Notes: generated from the letters alone by a model not told the origin. DNA of 64,000 nucleotides from Marixanthomonas ophiurae (GCF_003413745.1 NZ_QVID01000001.1:1488001-1552000), one strand, 5' to 3'; positions 52,195-62,040 are shown, counted from the stretch's first letter. A program made the numbers and translations.

Positions 52195-55100
52195 TTAAAA
52201 TTTTAATTCAACATTTACACCAATTGATCTTGTTGATGGTAAAGAACCACCTTCAGAACCTTGAATGTTTCCACTACCAGAAGTTGCAACTTCTGGGTCA
52301 AAGTTTTCATTATCTAAGCCCCAAGCAAATAAGTTTCTACCAAAAGCAGATACTCTAATCGAGCTTAAATCACCTACCCATTCAGAAGGAAGAGTGTAGC
52401 CTAATGAAACTTCACGTAATTTAACATAATCAGCGTCAAATACGTTTGCTGCATCAGCACCAAAGAAATAATCTTGACCTTCTTGTTGAGCTGAGATTAA
52501 TTGAGTGTTTGTAGCTGTATTTGAAACGGTATAAGTACCATCGTCATTATATGTAACATCTCCTGTAACACCGTCTAATACTACACCTACTTCACGTTTA
52601 TTGTTAGCGGCTGTCTGCTCTAAGATACCAGAGTAGTTACCCCAGATATTTGTTAAAGATCTATAAACACCACCTTTTTGCCAGTCAATTAGGAAACTCA
52701 AGCTGATACCTTTATACTCAAAGCTATTTCTGAAGCCCATATTAAAGTCTGGAAGTACTGATCCTAAGTTTTGAACATCTGGTGTCTCTAAATACGTTCC
52801 ACCAGCTCCAACTACTTTGTTTCCTTGATCATCATAAACAAAATCTGTTCCTCTAATGATACCGTAAGGTTCACCTACAACAGCGTTTAATGAAACTCCG
52901 TTAAATGGGAACGTTGCTAGTTGAAGTGTTTCAACTCCATCAATTAATTCAAGTAACTCATTGTCGTTCTTAGAGAAATTCCAAGTTAAGTCCCATCTGA
53001 AATCATCAGATTCAATTGGAGTAATGTTTACCAATGCTTCAATACCTTTGTTTTCTAGAACTCCAGCATTCTGGAAAGTACTAGTAAAACCAGTAGCAGG
53101 ATCTATAGATACAGGTGTAATTAAGTCGCTTGTCTTCTCATTGTAATAAGTAAGATCAAAGCTCACACGGTTTTTAAGGAAAGCCATTTCAAGACCAACC
53201 TCCCAAGTTTCCTTGTTTTCAGGTCTCAATTCAGGATTCAATTTTCTGTTACTATTAGCAAATTGTGGTGTTCCTAAAAAGGAAGCTCCATCATCTAAGG
53301 TAAAACCTGTTCCACCTCCAAATACATTGATTAAGTTGTAAGGATCTGTGTCACCACCTACTTCTGCATAACCTCCACGAATCTTACCGAAAGATAACCA
53401 GTCGCCATCAATAAATTGAGAGAAAACAATAGATCCATTTACAGATGGGTAAAAGTATGAATTGTTATCAGATGGTAGAGTAGAAGACCAGTCATTTCGA
53501 CCTGTAACAGTTAAGTAAGCAAAATTGTCATATCCGAAAGATGCTGAACCAAAAACACTATTTACTCTTTTTCTAGAGTCAAAATCATCTGCTAGTGGGT
53601 CATTTGTAGAGTTATTTAAGTTGTAAATTCCAGGAGTAGCTAAGCCACCTCTAGTGTTACCAGCAATTCTATGGAACTCAACATCTCTTCTATTTGTACC
53701 AACAAAAGTGTTTAAGCTAACTTTATCATCAAAAAAGTTTGTGTCATAATGTAATCTAGCTTCATAGTTAATTTCTTCGAAATTTCTATCGCTCTCTGTG
53801 TAACCAGATACGGCTTGAGAACCAAATGCAGTTCTTTCAGAAATTCTTAGGTTATAAGTATCTGCGTAAATTTTTCCAGTAGCATATAAGTCATCAGTAA
53901 TGTCATATTGCATACCTACATTACCATACCATCTTGTTCTTTTATCTTGTGCAGTATTTTCGTATAACGTCCAATAAGGGTTATCTGTATAACGAGGTGT
54001 CGCATCATCAAAAGCTGTACGGTTCCAAGTTCTTTGTGTACCATCTGGCAATTTATACTTTTTAAGTCTCTCATAGTCTAACTGAGTTTGACCAAATTGA
54101 TATAATTGCTGTACTACTCCAGTTCCAGTATAACCAGTTGCAGGTCTATTAAAACCTTCGGTTATAGTCATATTAATACCAGCATCCACTTTTAACCTTT
54201 CGGTTAGTTGTGATGAGCCATTAAAGTTTACTGAAGTTTTGTCTAATTCAGAGTTTGGAACAATACCTTTTGTTTTAGTGTTGTTCACAGACAAACGCAT
54301 GTTAGAATTTTCGTTCCCTTGACTGAATGAGATACCATTGTTGAATGAGATACCTGTGTTAAAAAAGTCTTCTTTATCTACATCAGGATACTTCCATTCT
54401 CTAGGCTGAAGAAATTCTCCAGGGAATTCTGGATCAAAATTATCCCACTGTAATACCTGTTGACCATTATAACGTGGTCCCCAAGACTCATCAGTTCCAT
54501 AATCAGCGATGTTATATGTTGTACCATTAATAACTGCTGTGTTGAAGGTAGATTGCTCAATAGTATTGGCATTTCCACCACCACCACCATACAGCTTCTG
54601 TACTTTAGGTAGAATGTTTACGCTTTCGAAAGTAACTCCAGAATTTACTACAATTTCTGCTTTACCTTCTTTACCAGATTTAGTTGTTATCAAGATAACA
54701 CCGTTAGCAGCACGAGATCCGTATAAAGCTGATGCAGCACCACCTTTAAGGACGTTAATGCTTTCAACATCATCAGGGTTAACATCAAAACCAGCATCAC
54801 CATAATCACGACCACCGCCACCTGTTTGGGTAGAAGTTGTGTTGTAATTAGAGTTATCAAGTGGAATACCATCTACTACTATAAGAGGTTTGTTTTCCTG
54901 AGTAATAGATCCAGGACCCCTAAGTAATATACGAGTAGAACCACCTAATGAACCTGATGGGTTAGAGATTTGTGCACCAGCTACTTTACCAGAAAGTGAG
55001 TTAAGTGCGTTAGAGTTACGTGTTTTAGTAAGCTCTTCGCTGTCAACTTGCTGAGTAGAATACCCTAAAGATTTTTTCTCTCTAGAAATACCAAGTGCAG

Positions 55101-55419
55101 TAACTACTACTGTTTCTAAAGCTTCTCCTTGCTCTAGAACTACATCAATTGTATTGCTTTCGCCTACAACCACTTCTTTTGGCGTGTATCCTACATAACT
55201 ATAGGTTAAAGTTTCGCCAGCCGATGCTTGAATAGAGTAGTTCCCATCAAAATCGGTCTGTGTTCCGGTCGAGGTTCCTTTTACTAAAATGTTTACTCCC
55301 AGTAAAGGAACTCCAGACGCATCTTGTACTGATCCCGTAATTTCTTTCTCTTGAGCAAACATAGTTTGCACCATTACGAAAGACATTAACGTTAACAGAA
55401 TTTTAAATTTTTGTCTCAT
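52195..55419 (-). CDS. SusC/RagA-family TonB-linked outer-membrane transporter
   Basis: 1074 residues from ATG 55419 (MRQKFKILLTLMSFVMVQTMFAQ, a clean signal peptide); the frame is open to 55476. Domains: carboxypeptidase D regulatory-like beta-sandwich (about 28-100; ITGSVQDASGVPLLGVNILV), plug (about 110-230) with the SusC/RagA signature around NVLKGGAASALYGSRAANGV, and a 22-strand barrel ending in VELKF. It imports a nutrient with energy from TonB-ExbBD, together with the SusD protein encoded 6 bases later. Confidence 0.95.
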   Translation of the reverse strand: MRQKFKILLTLMSFVMVQTMFAQEKEITGSVQDASGVPLLGVNILVKGTSTGTQTDFDGNYSIQASAGETLTYSYVGYTPKEVVVGESNTIDVVLEQGEALETVVVTALGISREKKSLGYSTQQVDSEELTKTRNSNALNSLSGKVAGAQISNPSGSLGGSTRILLRGPGSITQENKPLIVVDGIPLDNSNYNTTSTQTGGGGRDYGDAGFDVNPDDVESINVLKGGAASALYGSRAANGVILITTKSGKEGKAEIVVNSGVTFESVNILPKVQKLYGGGGGNANTIEQSTFNTAVINGTTYNIADYGTDESWGPRYNGQQVLQWDNFDPEFPGEFLQPREWKYPDVDKEDFFNTGISFNNGISFSQGNENSNMRLSVNNTKTKGIVPNSELDKTSVNFNGSSQLTERLKVDAGINMTITEGFNRPATGYTGTGVVQQLYQFGQTQLDYERLKKYKLPDGTQRTWNRTAFDDATPRYTDNPYWTLYENTAQDKRTRWYGNVGMQYDITDDLYATGKIYADTYNLRISERTAFGSQAVSGYTESDRNFEEINYEARLHYDTNFFDDKVSLNTFVGTNRRDVEFHRIAGNTRGGLATPGIYNLNNSTNDPLADDFDSRKRVNSVFGSASFGYDNFAYLTVTGRNDWSSTLPSDNNSYFYPSVNGSIVFSQFIDGDWLSFGKIRGGYAEVGGDTDPYNLINVFGGGTGFTLDDGASFLGTPQFANSNRKLNPELRPENKETWEVGLEMAFLKNRVSFDLTYYNEKTSDLITPVSIDPATGFTSTFQNAGVLENKGIEALVNITPIESDDFRWDLTWNFSKNDNELLELIDGVETLQLATFPFNGVSLNAVVGEPYGIIRGTDFVYDDQGNKVVGAGGTYLETPDVQNLGSVLPDFNMGFRNSFEYKGISLSFLIDWQKGGVYRSLTNIWGNYSGILEQTAANNKREVGVVLDGVTGDVTYNDDGTYTVSNTATNTQLISAQQEGQDYFFGADAANVFDADYVKLREVSLGYTLPSEWVGDLSSIRVSAFGRNLFAWGLDNENFDPEVATSGSGNIQGSEGGSLPSTRSIGVNVELKF

Positions 55420-55445
55420 ATGTGTATTTTTTGTTAAGCTTGTTA

Positions 55446-55453
55446 CAAAACTA
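55446..55453 (-). promoter_or_regulatory. Candidate -7 element of susCD
   Basis: Minus strand TAGTTTTG, exact to TAnnTTTG, 26 bases before the susC ATG at 55419. The rest of the 297-base gap up to 55716 is AT-rich with no clear -33, hairpin terminator or other gene. Confidence 0.4.
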
Positions 55454-55716
55454 TTCAAATTCCTTTCTATTTGCATGTATTAAACGTTAAATTTTTTGTT
55501 AGAATTTTAACATTTTTTTATACAGTTCACAATCAAATATTTGAATGATACTTTTTGTTATTTTAGCAGTAATTGTAGAAGTGCTTGTTTTTTAGCTGTG
55601 TATCGCTTGTTTAATCTGTCTTCCTTAAGCTCTACGCTACTGGCTCAAGCTTTAGAGTATTTTTAAGATAAAATAATTAACAAAAAAATATTTAGAGCTT
55701 TTCTAACAGTTATGTA

Positions 55717-56709
55717 TTAACTACACCTTTTTGATATGTTGATTTTATCTGAAATATCTGCTGCTATAACCTTAGCGTGAACCCGTGAGTTTTCGATAAA
55801 CCATTTGTGGGTTTCCATACCGCCACAGATAACACCTGCTAGATATAGGTTAGGGACATTTGTTTCCATGGTATCTGGATTGTATTTTGGAAAGTACTTA
55901 CCTTCTTTTGATAGTTCAATTCCTAAAGTTTCCAAAAATGCAAAGTCTGGACGGTATCCAGTCAATGCGATAACAAAATCATTATTAATTGTTTTTATAC
56001 CTTCTGGCGTATCAATGATTATTGCAGTTTTTTTAATCTTTTTAATTTCTGAATTAAAATAGGCTTTGATGCTTCCTTCTTCAATTCTATTTTCAATATC
56101 GGGCTTTACCCAATACTTCACACGTTCGCCAATAGAGGAGCCTCTTACTACCATGGTAACATCACCTCCTTTGCGCCAAATTTCTAAAGCAGCATCTACC
56201 GATGAATTGCTCGCCCCAACCACAATGCTTTTTTGCATCACATATGGATGTGCCTCTTTATAATAATGCGAAACTTTTGGTAAATCTTCTCCGGGAACAT
56301 TCAGTAGTTTGGGAATGTCGTAAAAACCGGTGCTAACTATTATATTATTGACTTTAAAGGTGTTTTTTTCAGAAGCAACAATAAAGCTTCCATCAACTTG
56401 TTTTTCAACCTCAGTAATTTCTTCATATAAATTAATATGTAGCTTGTTTGAAGTCGCTACCCTTCGATAATATTCTAAGGCTTCATTACGGGTGGGTTTT
56501 GGGTTATTGCTAATAAAGGGAATGCCGTCAATTTCCAGTTTTTCGGAAGTGGAAAAAAAGGTCATATTCAGTGGGTAGTTGTAGAGGGAGTTTGTTAGTG
56601 TCCCTTTTTCAACCACGATATAATCAATATTACGTTTTTTGCATTCAAGGGCGCAAGCAATCCCAATAGGACCAGCACCGATAATAAGTACTTCTTTTTC
56701 GGTAGTCAA
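55717..56709 (-). CDS. YpdA-type FAD/NAD(P)-binding disulfide reductase
   Basis: A 330-residue flavoprotein. N-terminal FAD loop GAGPIG (11-16), second nucleotide loop VVGASNSSVDAALE (about 162-175), no CxxC redox pair. This fits YpdA/Bdr, proposed to reduce bacillithiol disulfide; some Flavobacteria make bacillithiol. The start is a TTG at 56709: there is no in-frame ATG upstream, and the next Met is past the FAD motif. It lies 91 bases from the secreted protein gene upstream, separated by a likely terminator. Confidence 0.85.
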   Translation of the reverse strand: MTTEKEVLIIGAGPIGIACALECKKRNIDYIVVEKGTLTNSLYNYPLNMTFFSTSEKLEIDGIPFISNNPKPTRNEALEYYRRVATSNKLHINLYEEITEVEKQVDGSFIVASEKNTFKVNNIIVSTGFYDIPKLLNVPGEDLPKVSHYYKEAHPYVMQKSIVVGASNSSVDAALEIWRKGGDVTMVVRGSSIGERVKYWVKPDIENRIEEGSIKAYFNSEIKKIKKTAIIIDTPEGIKTINNDFVIALTGYRPDFAFLETLGIELSKEGKYFPKYNPDTMETNVPNLYLAGVICGGMETHKWFIENSRVHAKVIAADISDKINISKRCS

Positions 56710-56736
56710 TGTTTTAGTTTAAAGCAAAGATAACAA

Positions 56737-56766
56737 AAGCCTGCTTGGTTACCCAAAAACAGGCTT
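56737..56766 (-). terminator. Possible terminator or inverted repeat before the 56801 gene end
   Basis: AAGCCTG (56737-56743) and CAGGCTT (56760-56766) are perfect arms with a 16-base loop. On the minus strand T bases follow, so it can end the transcript of the secreted protein gene. The loop is long, so it is a weak terminator. Confidence 0.5.
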
Positions 56767-56800
56767 ACTCTAAGAAACATTATCTAAACGCTAATTTTAT

Positions 56801-59086
56801 TTATTTCTTTAGAAGTTTTATTGTGCTACTCTTTTTGTTAGATGTTATTTTACAGAAATAGATACCCGTGCTTTGGTCAGATAAGTTTAAAGTAAATGTA
56901 TTTTTTCCTTCTGAAACATCTTCTATTAAAACACTTTTTATTTTTCTTCCTAACAAATCATAAACTACAATAGAAACTGGTTTTACATTATTAGAGTTAA
57001 ACACAATTGTAGTAGTGACGGAAAATGGGTTGGGATAACTTATCCCTTTGTCTAAGCTTTCAGAACCTACAGTAGGTACGCTAAGAATTCTATTTAACGA
57101 TCTGTCTATACATTCAAAACCAGTTATACCATTAGGATTATAAATACTAAACCCTTCACTTTGTGTTAAGGCCCAAATATTGCCAAATTCATCCACCTCA
57201 ATATCTTCAACTTGTTTATGGGCTAGGGGAGAACTTGCGTCTAAAAACGTTGTGAAGGTATCACCTGTCCCATCAAAATACGATATGCCTCCATAATAAG
57301 GTGCCGTTTGTGTATTATGTGCACTTATATATATGTTGTTATTAGCATCAATATCGATTGCCCGTACATTATCTGCGGCTATATTGCTATTAGTAGAGTT
57401 CCAGTTGGTCCAGTCAGTACCATCATATTTCCAAAGTCCCTCTGTAGTTGCCACCCACATAATGTCGTTGTTGTCAAATTGAATATCGCTAATGTGTTCT
57501 ATACCTTGTGACGATAGATCCATTCTGCTCCAGGTACCATTGTCGTATATATCGATACCTTGATATTGGCCCAAGTACATTTTGCCACCGGTTCTACCGG
57601 TAAGGCAATTTGGGTTTCCAGTTAGTCCATTGGTAAAATCCCAAAGGGTCCATGTATTAGCTGCTTTATCATACATAAATGTATTACCATTATAAGCTCT
57701 TGTAAAAATAAGTCCGTTGTCTGTGGCTTCTATTTCTTGTAGGGATTGTAAAAACGAATGCGAATTGGTATTATCCCAAATCACCCAAGAAGCGTAGTCA
57801 CTATAATTACCATCGGGTATTTGTATGGCATAGCCAGAAGTGCCATCGTAGGTAAACCAAATATCGCCATCACCGTCTTCAGTTATGGATGTGCCAATTG
57901 TTGTTTGAAATAAGGGTTGTGGATTAGGGAATAGTCCTTCATTGTTGGGACCGTAGACCTCCCAATTGGGACAATCGAACACTTGAATACCACCTTGTCC
58001 ATTTGCAAACCATCTGCGTCCTTGACTGTCTATAAAAATATCGTCGTTAAAATTATCAGGTAAACCGGTATTGTTGCGGGTAAACCTTGTCCAATCAACA
58101 CCGTCAAATTTTCCTACCACGCCCGAACCGGATATCCAGTAATTTCCGTCAGTATCGATGTAACAATCGAATATGGAATAATTTATGGTTTCAACCGTCC
58201 AATCAGTTCCGTCAAATATTAAAGCTCTACTATTGCTTCCTTCAGTTAAAATTATCTTATCATCCCGAATGGCAATTGAAGAAGCATTTAGGTTTGAAAC
58301 GGGCAAATCGTCACTGGTTATATGGGTCCAGTCTGTTCCGTCAAAAATATCGACTGCATTACCAACTAAGGCCCAAACCTTGTCTTGGTTATCAATAACA
58401 ATTTCGAGGATGTTATTTGAAGATAATCCGCTATTGGCTGTAGTGTATTGCGTCCAGTCAACACCGTCATATTTAATCAATCCATTTTCTGAAGCAACCC
58501 ATTTAATATCACTTTCGTCAATAGCAATGTCATTAAGCCTTGTCCCTGCGGGAAGTCCTGAGTTAGAGCTTGTGTAATATTCCCATAGAGTTCCATTATA
58601 AAACCCCACTCCATTTATCGAGTTGTCAGCATTAGTGGTTACGGCCCAAAGGTCATCATTGAGGCCAATGGCCATGCCTTCTGTTTGGTCTGCTAAAAGG
58701 GAGGAATTTGCAGTGTCATAATGTTGCCAATCCAATCCATCGCCCGAAGTGGCAATCCCTTTTTCAGTAGCTACCCATATAACACCAGTATGGTCAAATT
58801 CAATATCGAAAATGAGCCCATTTGGCAAATAATTTTCGGCATAGGTACCCCAATTTGTATATACCGTATCATTTGTAGCAATGCGGACTAAACTACCTTC
58901 GTCTACAGAAGAAGTGTAGCCTCCGGTCCAGATGTTGTTAAACGCATCTCCTTTGATTGTATAGTGCAATTGACCGCCAATGCCTGTGTTGTCTGTCCGA
59001 ATGTATGTCCAGTTTGGATCTGTTTGTGCTTGAATCTGAAAAATAAAACCTATTAAAAATAAGTTGATTAGTAGTTTTGCTTTCAT
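56801..59086 (-). CDS. Secreted beta-propeller protein with T9SS sorting domain
   Basis: A 761-residue exported protein: signal peptide about 1-20, then some 11-12 repeats of about 45-60 residues centred on D-W-T-x(3-4)-S/T-x-N-S/T-x-L/I (for example VDWTQYTTANSGLSS, TDWTNWNSTNSNIA), each with the strand V/I-W-A/V before it. These are two-component regulator propeller type blades, probably forming one or two propellers. The C-terminal about 75 residues (ISYPNPFSVTTTIVF, STGIYFCKI) are a type A sorting domain. It has no membrane helix or kinase, so it is a surface or released protein, perhaps binding a polymer; ligand unknown. Confidence 0.85.
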   Translation of the reverse strand: MKAKLLINLFLIGFIFQIQAQTDPNWTYIRTDNTGIGGQLHYTIKGDAFNNIWTGGYTSSVDEGSLVRIATNDTVYTNWGTYAENYLPNGLIFDIEFDHTGVIWVATEKGIATSGDGLDWQHYDTANSSLLADQTEGMAIGLNDDLWAVTTNADNSINGVGFYNGTLWEYYTSSNSGLPAGTRLNDIAIDESDIKWVASENGLIKYDGVDWTQYTTANSGLSSNNILEIVIDNQDKVWALVGNAVDIFDGTDWTHITSDDLPVSNLNASSIAIRDDKIILTEGSNSRALIFDGTDWTVETINYSIFDCYIDTDGNYWISGSGVVGKFDGVDWTRFTRNNTGLPDNFNDDIFIDSQGRRWFANGQGGIQVFDCPNWEVYGPNNEGLFPNPQPLFQTTIGTSITEDGDGDIWFTYDGTSGYAIQIPDGNYSDYASWVIWDNTNSHSFLQSLQEIEATDNGLIFTRAYNGNTFMYDKAANTWTLWDFTNGLTGNPNCLTGRTGGKMYLGQYQGIDIYDNGTWSRMDLSSQGIEHISDIQFDNNDIMWVATTEGLWKYDGTDWTNWNSTNSNIAADNVRAIDIDANNNIYISAHNTQTAPYYGGISYFDGTGDTFTTFLDASSPLAHKQVEDIEVDEFGNIWALTQSEGFSIYNPNGITGFECIDRSLNRILSVPTVGSESLDKGISYPNPFSVTTTIVFNSNNVKPVSIVVYDLLGRKIKSVLIEDVSEGKNTFTLNLSDQSTGIYFCKITSNKKSSTIKLLKK

Positions 59087-59262
59087 GGCTTTCCTTTTTA
59101 ATACAACAGATACCTTTGTAAATACCCTACCTAATAAATCAGATTTTATGTAGTAAAAAGGATATTTTTGCTCTGTATATCATAAAGTTACGAAAAAAAA
59201 GAAAAATAACAGATAGCCTAATATAGAACCATTAATAGCTTTTTTGATGAAATTTCTATTTG

Positions 59263-59922
59263 CTACTGAGTTAGTTTTGCTAAGCCTGCAATGGTGTCTG
59301 TTGGGTTTTTCGATCCGAAAACGTAACTACCAGCAACCAAAACATCGGCTCCTGCTTCAACCAATTGTTTTGCGTTTTTGTTAGTTACGCCACCGTCAAT
59401 TTCAATTTTTGTAGAAGCTCCTTTTTCTGAAATAAGTTGTTTAAGTTCTTTTACCTTTTCATACGTATTTTCAATAAACGATTGTCCACCAAAACCAGGG
59501 TTTACACTCATCAAGCATATCAAATCGATATCTTGAATGGTGTCTTTTAAAACTGAAATATTAGTGTGCGGATTTAAGGCAACACCGGCTTGCATTCCTT
59601 CCGCTTTAATGGCTTGTAATGTTCTGTGTAAATGAGTAGAGGCTTCATAGTGTACGGTTAATATATTAGTGCCTAATAAAGCAAAGTCTTTTATGTAGCG
59701 TTCTGGCTGAACAATCATTAAATGTACATCTAAAGGTTTTGTTGCATGCCTTGAAATAGCTTCAATAACCGGCATACCAAAAGAAATATTAGGAACAAAA
59801 ACACCGTCCATAACGTCTAAGTGAAACCAGTCTGCTTCACTATTATTTACCATTTCAATATCTTTTTTTAGGTTGGCAAAATCTGCCGCGAGAATTGAGG
59901 GTGCTAAAATAGTTTGGCTCAT
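59263..59922 (-). CDS. rpe: Ribulose-phosphate 3-epimerase
   Basis: A 219-residue TIM barrel that interconverts ribulose 5-phosphate and xylulose 5-phosphate in the pentose phosphate pathway. Signatures: SILAADFANL, WFHLDVMDGVFVPNISFG, MSVNPGFGGQSF, IEIDGGVTNKNA and AGSYVFGS. It starts 3 bases after the BLUF gene, so both come from one mRNA. Confidence 0.96.
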   Translation of the reverse strand: MSQTILAPSILAADFANLKKDIEMVNNSEADWFHLDVMDGVFVPNISFGMPVIEAISRHATKPLDVHLMIVQPERYIKDFALLGTNILTVHYEASTHLHRTLQAIKAEGMQAGVALNPHTNISVLKDTIQDIDLICLMSVNPGFGGQSFIENTYEKVKELKQLISEKGASTKIEIDGGVTNKNAKQLVEAGADVLVAGSYVFGSKNPTDTIAGLAKLTQ

Positions 59923-59925
59923 AAT

Positions 59926-60324
59926 TTAAATTAAAAAAGGTTCTAAAAGACCTAAAACACTAGTTGAAAATGGTGTTGTGTCTTTCGTTTTGTTTAAATA
60001 TTCTTTTAAGTTTTTTAAGTCAGATTTTGTTTTAACAATGCTAAAACCCGATTTGTACCCTTCAAAGATACGATGTTCGTTTTGTTTGTTAAAGATGGTG
60101 ATGATGTTTTTATGGCGTTTATCCTTTTTTATACTTTCAAAAAGGTCGAGAAGTATATCTTTTTCGCCTTCTAACACTTGTAGAAAATTTCCGTAGTAAT
60201 ACAATAAAACTCCAGTAATATCAGCATCATCATTATTGGTTTGGACTTCATAAAAGAGATTTTCTAGCTCATTGTTTTCTAATTCTCTAGAAGCACTGCT
60301 TACATAACAAATGGTATATGTCAT
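59926..60324 (-). CDS. BLUF-domain blue-light photoreceptor (single domain)
   Basis: A 132-residue protein that is almost entirely a BLUF domain (FAD-binding blue-light sensor). The key residues are present: Tyr7 (ICYVSSAS), Asn31 (TNNDDADITGVLLY) and Gln49 (FLQVLEGE), which carry out the hydrogen-bond switch around the flavin. A C-terminal extension (about 95-132) is helical and lacks an EAL or other output domain, so it must act through a partner. It is the first gene of a two-gene run with rpe (3-base gap). Output is unknown. Confidence 0.9.
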   Translation of the reverse strand: MTYTICYVSSASRELENNELENLFYEVQTNNDDADITGVLLYYYGNFLQVLEGEKDILLDLFESIKKDKRHKNIITIFNKQNEHRIFEGYKSGFSIVKTKSDLKNLKEYLNKTKDTTPFSTSVLGLLEPFLI

Positions 60325-60354
60325 TTTTTGGAAGTTAGAGGTATAAATATACTA

Positions 60355-60384
60355 TAAAAAAACCTCCGGTAATCAGCCGGAGGT
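60355..60384 (-). terminator. Rho-independent terminator of rpoD
   Basis: ACCTCCGG (60362-60369) and CCGGAGGT (60377-60384), perfect 8-bp GC-rich stem, 7-base loop; a T run follows on the minus strand. Between it and the rpoD stop, a further 8-bp hairpin (60415-60434) sits in the 3' untranslated region. Confidence 0.9.
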
Positions 60385-60464
60385 CATTCATCAATCAAAA
60401 AACGAACAGTTTCAATTTCCACGTAAGTGGAAATCTCATACCGTGCGTTACCGTTATTTAGGTG

Positions 60465-61328
60465 TTACCCTAAATAGGTTTTCAATATTTTACTCCTTGA
60501 GGTTTGTTTTAACCTACGAATGGCTTTTTCTTTAATTTGGCGAACACGCTCACGAGTTAAATCGAATGTTTCGCCTATTTCTTCCAGAGTCATAGGTTGT
60601 TGGTCACATAAACCAAAATACAATCGAACCACATCTGCTTCTCGAGGAGTTATAGTCTCTAAAGAACGTTCTATTTCAGTTTTCAAAGATTCGTGCAACA
60701 AAGAACGGTCTGGATTTGGTGATTCACCACTTCGCAATACATCGTATAAGTTTGAATCTTCTCCATCAATAAGTGGTGCATCCATCGATAAGTGGCGACC
60801 ACTATTTTTTAACGACTCTTTTACTTCGGTTATGGTCAAATCCAACTCTTTTGCTATTTCTTCGGGAGAAGGTGGACGTTCATTTGCTTGCTCTAAAAAG
60901 GCAAAGGTCTTATTAATTTTATTAATACTACCAATTTTATTCAAAGGTAACCTAACTATTCGAGATTGCTCTGCCAATGCTTGAAGAATTGATTGGCGTA
61001 TCCACCAAACAGCATAGGAAATAAATTTAAAACCTCGAGTTTCATCAAAACGCTTGGCGGCTTTAATTAGTCCCAAGTTTCCTTCGTTGATAAGGTCTGG
61101 TAGTGTTAATCCTTGATTTTGATATTGTTTTGCAACCGAAACAACAAAACGTAAATTTGCTTTTGTAAGTTTTTCTAATGCTAGATGGTCGCCCGCTCTT
61201 ATGCGCTGTGCCAGTTCAACTTCTTGTTCCGCAGTAATCAGGTCAACTTTACCAATTTCCTGAAGATATTTGTCCAACGAGGCGGTCTCTCTGTTGGTAA
61301 CCTGTTTTGTGATTTTTAACTGTCTCAT
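60465..61328 (-). CDS. rpoD: Primary RNA polymerase sigma factor RpoD/SigA
   Basis: A 287-residue sigma-70 factor with regions 1.2 ([20 protein letters not shown]), 2 ([33 protein letters not shown]), 3 and 4 ([18 protein letters not shown]). It lacks region 1.1 and the long non-conserved part of E. coli RpoD, as in all Bacteroidota, which recognise the unusual -33/-7 promoter. The 5' leader has a hairpin (GGGCA/TGCCC, 61349-61367). It is transcribed alone and followed by a terminator. Confidence 0.96.
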   Translation of the reverse strand: MRQLKITKQVTNRETASLDKYLQEIGKVDLITAEQEVELAQRIRAGDHLALEKLTKANLRFVVSVAKQYQNQGLTLPDLINEGNLGLIKAAKRFDETRGFKFISYAVWWIRQSILQALAEQSRIVRLPLNKIGSINKINKTFAFLEQANERPPSPEEIAKELDLTITEVKESLKNSGRHLSMDAPLIDGEDSNLYDVLRSGESPNPDRSLLHESLKTEIERSLETITPREADVVRLYFGLCDQQPMTLEEIGETFDLTRERVRQIKEKAIRRLKQTSRSKILKTYLG

Positions 61329-61467
61329 GTAAGGTTAAATAGGTTTGCGGGCAATTGTTGTCTGCCCTTCTATTTAGTTATACGTAAGCGTGAGTAAAAA
61401 GGTTACATAAATAATAAAAATAATTTTCTGAATAGTTATAAAATGCAATAAATCAATTCCTTCCGTT

Positions 61468-62040
61468 TCAATTTGTTGAATCAATTTTAACATTGATTGT
61501 ATCAAGGGTTACTATGCTGTCTATTAAAGCTTTATTGGTTGTTTCTATAGTTGTACTGTCTTTACTGTTGTAATAGCGATACACTGTTTTTTTTCTGAAA
61601 GAATCAAAATCTTTTTCAGCACGTATTTCTTTGAATTCACTAGATTTTCTGTCTGCCGTATTGATAGTAGTTTTATCTAAGTTGTTTAGATTTTTTGAGG
61701 TAGTATCAATTACATTTTTTGTTACTTCTTTTTCAACTGAATCTACTTTTGAAATTGTTGGCTTTTTATCGGTTTTAAAATTGTCTTGAATTGGTGCAGC
61801 TAGAGAGTTTGATTGCTTTGGCGGCTTATCATTGCTTTCTGAAATGATGCTGCTAAAAACTATCCCGGCGATTATTAAAATACCTGTTACAACTCCCCAT
61901 GACCAATAAGTCTTTTTTTGCTTTTTTGCTCTTTGTGTTAAGGATACATCTATCTTTTTCCAAAGGTTGCTTTTAGGCTTTACTTTTTTGTTTTGGAGCT
62001 TTCTTTCAAATAAAGTTCCTATGTCTTCTTTATGCTCCAT
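61468..62040 (-). CDS. Probable membrane anti-sigma factor (second locus)
   Basis: A 190-residue protein with a short basic cytoplasmic N terminus, one membrane helix (about 42-62, WGVVTGILIIAGIVFSS) and a Lys/Thr/Asp-rich extracytoplasmic part. Like the 24214 product, it has no zinc motif and carries a similar N-terminal pattern (FERKLQNKKVKPKSNLWKKI). It overlaps the ECF sigma gene by 11 bases and is translated after it, the usual layout for an anti-sigma factor. Confidence 0.7.
   Translation of the reverse strand: MEHKEDIGTLFERKLQNKKVKPKSNLWKKIDVSLTQRAKKQKKTYWSWGVVTGILIIAGIVFSSIISESNDKPPKQSNSLAAPIQDNFKTDKKPTISKVDSVEKEVTKNVIDTTSKNLNNLDKTTINTADRKSSEFKEIRAEKDFDSFRKKTVYRYYNSKDSTTIETTNKALIDSIVTLDTINVKIDSTN

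Noticed and set aside
55420-55476. Longer N terminus for the SusC protein starting at 55476
   Set aside because: It would put 19 polar residues before a perfect signal peptide and would include the -7 promoter element within the coding part; ATG 55419 is better.
59111-59118. Exact TACCTTTG (-7 element) on the plus strand
   Set aside because: No plus-strand gene follows within several kilobases; it lies upstream of minus-strand genes in the wrong direction.
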